Source: an uncultured Roseburia sp.
GTDB lineage: Bacteria; Bacillota; Clostridia; Lachnospirales; Lachnospiraceae
NCBI GenBank assembly: GCA_947062675.1
Contig: CAMSQM010000033.1
Coordinates: 1 to 33,137, forward strand
Direction: 5' to 3'
DNA length: 33,137 nt
Under the pieces are notes generated by a model. It saw only the letters and a program-made list of their open reading frames with translations. It searched no databases and had not been told where the DNA came from. Below are positions 32,761 to 33,137 of the stretch, piece after piece (the stretch's first letter is position 1; each line of letters starts with the position of its first letter). The translations under genes and the position numbers were made by a program.

Positions 32761-32797
32761 TGCTATACACAAACAGTGCAGCTATCTGTGTATAGCA
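32761..32797. terminator. Hairpin between the 22-codon ORF and the TPR gene
   Basis: TGCTATACACA (32761-32771) and TGTGTATAGCA (32787-32797) are perfect 11-bp arms around a 15-nt loop. Both neighbours converge on it; U-tracts are poor, so it may be a weak bidirectional terminator. Confidence 0.6.
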
Positions 32798-32810
32798 ACA
32801 ATTGTCAATA

Positions 32811-33137
32811 CTATTTCAGCCGCGAAAGACCATCCATTCCAAAACGGTTACCAGGATCAATATCACAAAGTTCCTGATATAATTGCCTGGCTTCCGACAG
32901 TCTGCCCATACTTTCATATAACCTTGCCAGCACTGATCGGGAATGCAGATTTTGGGGATCAATCTTTATAACTTCCCGCAGAATTTTCTCCGCTTCCTCT
33001 TCACGGCCTTTCTGCCCTGAGAGCAGACGCCCTAATTCTGTATGGGGATGCAAATTTTCAGGATCAATCCTTATAGCTTCCAGCAGGTATTTCTCCGCTT
33101 CCTCTTCACGGCCTTTCTTCTTTGAGAGCAGACGGCC
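32811..33137 (-). CDS. TPR-repeat protein, C-terminal part only
   Basis: The frame is open to the window edge, so the true start lies beyond 33137. The visible 108 residues consist of three TPR-like helical units of about 35 residues: GRLLSKKKGREEEAEKYLLE..., GRLLSGQKGREEEAEKILRE... and ARLYESMGRLSEARQLYQEL..., each ending in an I-D-P-x-N turn. The first two are nearly identical at the DNA level (the 26 bp TTCTCCGCTTCCTCTTCACG... recur 105 bp apart), indicating recent duplication. TPR units form protein-interaction superhelices. The partner and the function of the full protein cannot be told. Confidence 0.8.
   Translation of the reverse strand, partial: GRLLSKKKGREEEAEKYLLEAIRIDPENLHPHTELGRLLSGQKGREEEAEKILREVIKIDPQNLHSRSVLARLYESMGRLSEARQLYQELCDIDPGNRFGMDGLSRLK

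Noticed and set aside
1-33137. CRISPR arrays, tRNA and rRNA genes, complete insertion sequences
   Set aside because: No regularly spaced repeat-spacer pattern, no cloverleaf or rRNA segments and no transposase with terminal inverted repeats were seen.

Overview
The window looks like a chromosomal segment of a spore-forming, Gram-positive Clostridia bacterium, most likely a Lachnospiraceae member. Supporting signs are strong GGAGG-type ribosome binding sites, frequent extended -10 promoters (TGnTATAAT), an alpha/beta-type small acid-soluble spore protein, the order tig-clpP-clpX-lon-engB, a KtrAB potassium system and DUF1653/DUF6462/DUF6076-type proteins. The species cannot be fixed from the sequence alone.

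Left end (about 1-3280): AT-rich debris of a mobile element. It holds a truncated archaeo-eukaryotic-type primase, a DUF6462 excisionase-like protein, an orphan DUF6076 protein with a Cys4-like motif, a broken XRE repressor and a compact cluster of small-toxin remnants: an Fst-like hydrophobic peptide facing an antisense promoter, plus a truncated holin-like toxin. From about 3280 to 5060 the sequence is sparse, with a lipoprotein, a small hypothetical protein and strong hairpins.

5.2-10.5 kb (minus strand): a four-gene unit of a heterodimeric ABC exporter (two half-transporters with complementary degenerate motifs), a membrane-anchored protein of unknown function and a Nudix hydrolase. Ahead of it lie a good sigma-A promoter, a 37-codon small ORF, a structured leader and an intrinsic terminator about 110 nt before the first transporter gene. 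This layout resembles the Bacillus subtilis bmrB-bmrCD attenuation system and is the most interesting regulatory feature here.

10.5-18.3 kb: SASP, DJ-1/PfpI protein, AraC/GyrI-like regulator, CYTH phosphatase-like protein, a DUF1653-methyltransferase-GNAT operon and ktrB-ktrA. 18.3-24.7 kb (minus): the protein quality-control block tig-clpP-clpX-lon followed by engB. 24.9-25.0 kb: an unrecognised 34-codon gene with its own ribosome binding site and terminator.

25.1-32.2 kb (minus): a probable operon of serine hydrolase, SAM methyltransferase, hsp33, NAD synthetase, ferredoxin-containing aldo/keto reductase and Gfo/Idh/MocA oxidoreductase. The methyltransferase carries an expanded Cys/Gly/Asp-rich repeat insert and a duplicated 33-bp leader. 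The right end holds a palindrome overlapping a -10 box, a 22-codon ORF and the C-terminal part of a TPR protein that runs out of the window.
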